A stretch of DNA of 64,000 nucleotides from Calothrix sp. NIES-4105 (GTDB taxonomy: Bacteria > Cyanobacteriota > Cyanobacteriia > Cyanobacteriales > Nostocaceae), in NCBI RefSeq assembly GCF_002368415.1, contig NZ_AP018290.1, forward strand, positions 8,237,717 through 8,301,716. The letters run 5' to 3'. The notes below the pieces were generated by a model. That model did no database searches and had not been told where the DNA came from. It saw only the letters and a list, made by a program, of their open reading frames with translations. Positions 61,915 through 64,000 of the stretch are shown piece by piece. How positions within the stretch are numbered: the stretch's first letter is position 1; each line of letters opens with the position of its first letter. The position numbers and the translations under genes were made by a program.

Positions 61915-62751
61915 TTACAAATTATTTATGGTATGTCTACGTCTAATTTTTGTCACCATCAAAATTATTCCTCCTGCAATCAAAAATATTGTACTATTAG
62001 TATTTTCTGGAACCGCAACAGCCGCGCGATTCGATTTGAACTCAACCAATGTTAAACTTGTCTCAGAATCAAACATTCGCGAATAGCGTCCGCTAACATC
62101 CGTTCGAGCAAATTCTTCATTTCCACCAAAAGAGTTTTGTGTCAACGCATTTGCGCTCCGAAAGCTTCCAGCATTCTTGTAAGTAATAAAGTCTCCATTA
62201 TTTGGAGTTGCAATTTTACCCTCTAAAGAAATTGAATCTAAAAGACTGCCATCTTTATTGTTATATAACATTAACGAAACTAGACCTTCAGAGACAGCAC
62301 TCTCTTCTACAGGATTATCAATTGAAGTCAAAAGATGTAAAAAACCACTGAAGTCAAAAGAGAATGTGCCACCTTTAGGAACCAAGAAATTATATCCAAT
62401 TACTCCAGCAATGCTTTCGGCGTAAGCAACATCATCCGCGCGTTTACCAGTCACCTTGCTAAAAGAAGTGTTATTCGCAAACGTCTTTTCAACATCATCG
62501 AACTTCCTAAAGTTTGCCTCTGCCGTAGCATCTGCCGTGGCGCCACCAATACCGCTTGGACTAATGGTCTTTGTAAAAGTTCCTGCACCAGTGAAAATAT
62601 TTGTTGGGTTAATGCTGAAATTCCCTAGCTGAAACTTAGCTTCTGAAGATGCCAAAGTTGCAGCTTGGACAGGTACACTAGCAATTAACGTTGCAATCGC
62701 AGGAGCTGCTACCAGTAAAAAATGTTTTACTAACCCTAAATCTCTTGGCAT
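61915..62751 (-). CDS. PEP-CTERM-like exported protein
   Basis: 278 residues from ATG 62751; a TTG at 62799 would add 16 residues. The N-terminus has a signal peptide (about 1-31: H-F-L-L-V-A-A-P-A-I-A-T-L-I then V-P-V-Q-A-A). The C-terminus has V-P-E-N-T near 249-253, a hydrophobic helix (T-I-F-L-I-A-G-G-I-I-L-M-V) and an Arg-rich end (K-I-R-R-R-H), matching a PEP-CTERM sorting signal with Asn in place of Pro after Glu. The middle part is a beta-rich extracellular domain. Likely cell-surface or matrix; function unknown. Confidence 0.75.
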   Translation of the reverse strand: MPRDLGLVKHFLLVAAPAIATLIASVPVQAATLASSEAKFQLGNFSINPTNIFTGAGTFTKTISPSGIGGATADATAEANFRKFDDVEKTFANNTSFSKVTGKRADDVAYAESIAGVIGYNFLVPKGGTFSFDFSGFLHLLTSIDNPVEESAVSEGLVSLMLYNNKDGSLLDSISLEGKIATPNNGDFITYKNAGSFRSANALTQNSFGGNEEFARTDVSGRYSRMFDSETSLTLVEFKSNRAAVAVPENTNSTIFLIAGGIILMVTKIRRRHTINNL

Positions 62752-63255
62752 TCGATTATTCCAAATAATTGTTAAATGAACTACAATAGGCAAGCTCAAA
62801 TAACTGCCTTATTTATAAGACAGTCTGCAAAATCGCTTGCTTCCGTATAGTTTGACTACCAAATCAAACTACGCGCGCAATCTCTACAGTTTTATATGTG
62901 ATGCCTCAATACGTTGCCAACAAAAGAATATATGCATTGTCGCATTGCCAACTAGGCAATAAACCTAGATAGTAGATGTGCTTGTGTAACTATACTAAAC
63001 TCGTAACCGTATTAAAAGTCTAATCTTTGTATAAAAATACTTATTAATCTTTTAAAGAAATATGAAGCTATCAGTAATAATACAAATCCAATATAAACAA
63101 GTTTCAAAAACGTCAACAGTAAATATACTTAATTGCACTTAATTACACTTAATTATCTTACCCAAATTCTCTAACCCCCCTTTATTAAGTGGGTTGGGGG
63201 ATCAAAACTACAATATATAAATATCGTAGGACAGGTGAAACACCTATTCTACGCT
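62752..63255. other. Non-coding region with tandem repeats
   Basis: No gene. Three ACTTAATTGC-type 10-bp units at 63127-63156 and a CCCCCC...GGGGG structure at about 63172-63203 similar to one near 44737-44764. Divergent or terminator function cannot be decided. Confidence 0.6.
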
Positions 63256-63666
63256 CTAACTCTTCATCAACCGATTACGAATGCTTAAAAGTTTTTCCTG
63301 ACTGTTAACAGGACCTCGTGGTGATGGTACTTCAGTATTAGGCCAAGTTGCTAAATCAAAACAAGGACATGCAGTAGCTGGCATTCCCATATGCCGCATC
63401 GGAACTGGCATATCACACCGCGCGCAAGACTCAATACTCCATTGCGACCCCAAAAGCTCGGCAATTGTTTCGTGCGTACCTTCAAGATGATAACTACTCG
63501 GCGCCTCAATTATTTTCTGCCAGCATTCTTCAAATTCCGAGCTATAGCCACTAACCGCAAAAATCTTACCGGGCAGCAAGGTTGCCGTTCCGTTATTAAT
63601 AACAACACCTTTACCTAGCTGAAACCAATAAGCTAGATATTTTTTTACTTCATCTGATTTTGCCAT
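63256..63666 (-). CDS. Conserved-type small cyanobacterial protein of unknown function
   Basis: 136 residues, soluble. The C-terminal half has C-A-R-C-D-M-P-V-P and A-C-P-C, a Cys pattern that could bind zinc or a metal cluster. The start is M-A-K-S-D-E-V-K-K-Y-L-A-Y-W-F-Q-L-G-K-G. I do not recognise a named family. Confidence 0.6.
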   Translation of the reverse strand: MAKSDEVKKYLAYWFQLGKGVVINNGTATLLPGKIFAVSGYSSEFEECWQKIIEAPSSYHLEGTHETIAELLGSQWSIESCARCDMPVPMRHMGMPATACPCFDLATWPNTEVPSPRGPVNSQEKLLSIRNRLMKS

Positions 63667-63843
63667 GCTCCCATTATAAATTTTAATAATCAGGCCTCAT
63701 AGCCCCAATCATAAATAAAGACTTAAGAATACACACCAAACTCCTGTACGGGCGGGTTAACCTAAATTTCCGTTATCATACCAAGATATAGTAAACCCGC
63801 CCCTCCGTCCCTCTGCCCCTCCGCCCTCTCCACTCGGCACTCA
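63667..63843. repeat. GGGCGGGTTAACC repeats and pyrimidine-rich sequence
   Basis: GGGCGGGTTAACC near 63751 and GTAAACCCGCCCC near 63792, then CTCCGTCCCTCTGCCCCTCCG pyrimidine-rich repeats and CACTCATCACTCATC at the end. Same family as 3801-4106. Confidence 0.75.
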
Positions 63844-64000
63844 TCACTCATCAATTGCCGTACCTAACACACCCAGATCAAGAGCATATCCACCAGTAAC
63901 CAAGTAAACCGTATCAGAAATTTTACTCAACCGCCGCACCAAGGAACCCAAACGGTCGCGAAATTTTCTGCCTATCAGATACGCTGGTACTACTCCCCAC
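63844..64000 (-). CDS. cobU: Bifunctional adenosylcobinamide kinase/guanylyltransferase, 3' end only
   Basis: 52 codons before a TGA stop at 63844; the gene runs out of the window. The visible tail W-G-V-V-P-A-Y, then R-K-F-R-D-R-L-G-S-L, and D-T-V-Y-L-V-T-G-G-Y near the end matches the C-terminus of CobU/CobP (G-I-V-P ... R-x-F-R-D-x-L-G ... V-Y-L-V). It acts in cobalamin synthesis. The GGCACTCATCACTCATC repeat follows the stop directly. Confidence 0.75.
   Translation of the reverse strand, partial: WGVVPAYLIGRKFRDRLGSLVRRLSKISDTVYLVTGGYALDLGVLGTAIDE

Noticed and set aside
1-64000. tRNA, rRNA or riboswitch genes
   Set aside because: No cloverleaf or rRNA-like stretch was recognised by reading; a structured search (tRNAscan, Rfam) would be needed to exclude them.

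Overview
The window is chromosomal DNA of a cyanobacterium, most likely a filamentous one of the Nostocales type. The evidence is the NDH-1 gene run ndhA-ndhI-ndhG-ndhE, pxcA (CemA family), two phylloquinone (menaquinone-type) genes, large TPR glycosyltransferases, and abundant interspersed palindromes and short tandem repeats between genes. The hexamer GGCGCC is strikingly frequent (about one per 0.7 kb by eye), while the usual cyanobacterial HIP1 octamer GCGATCGC was seen only three times, all inside one gene. All calls come from reading the sequence and recognising families; no database search was run.

Layout. 0-6.7 kb: accessory region with three orphan antitoxin-like genes, a truncated restriction-modification gene, two Uma2-type endonuclease-like genes, rnc and an amino acid permease. 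7-15.5 kb: an SF1 helicase-like protein, pxcA, then a minus-strand run DUF815 ATPase, TerB-C-like coiled-coil membrane protein, DUF2791 ATPase. 16-18.5 kb: a translationally coupled APH-like kinase and HopA1-family gene, the pair known from class V lanthipeptide clusters. 18.6-21 kb: DHNA-CoA thioesterase and menE. 21.5-24.3 kb: a PspA-like gene broken by an in-frame amber codon, a PstS-like binding protein, and nadK. 24.3-28.8 kb: gltA and ndhAIGE on the minus strand, with tandem repeats between genes. 28.9-31 kb: sixA, a pentapeptide protein and rnz.

32.4-61.8 kb is one large peptide (RiPP) locus. Two paralogous export modules, each a CNB/C39-peptidase ABC transporter, an HlyD adaptor and a parvulin-like isomerase, flank the modification genes. 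Eight small genes have a double-glycine-type leader (one with Gly-Ser), seven of them sharing an I-x-D-L motif; a ninth small gene is Ser-rich without a leader. Between the modules lie a GT41-like (O-GlcNAc transferase-like) TPR protein, two TPR/GT2 proteins, a sugar C-methyltransferase-like protein, a sugar-1-phosphate nucleotidyltransferase, a PIG-L deacetylase, a microviridin-type precursor with three clear and one degenerate core repeats, and a single MdnC-type ATP-grasp ligase. My reading is that leader peptides are modified (ester cross-links on the microviridin peptide, possibly sugars on the Ser/Thr-rich cores), cut at Gly-Gly by the C39 domain and exported. The glycosylation part is inference.

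61.9-64 kb: a PEP-CTERM-like secreted protein, a small conserved protein, and the 3' end of cobU running off the window.
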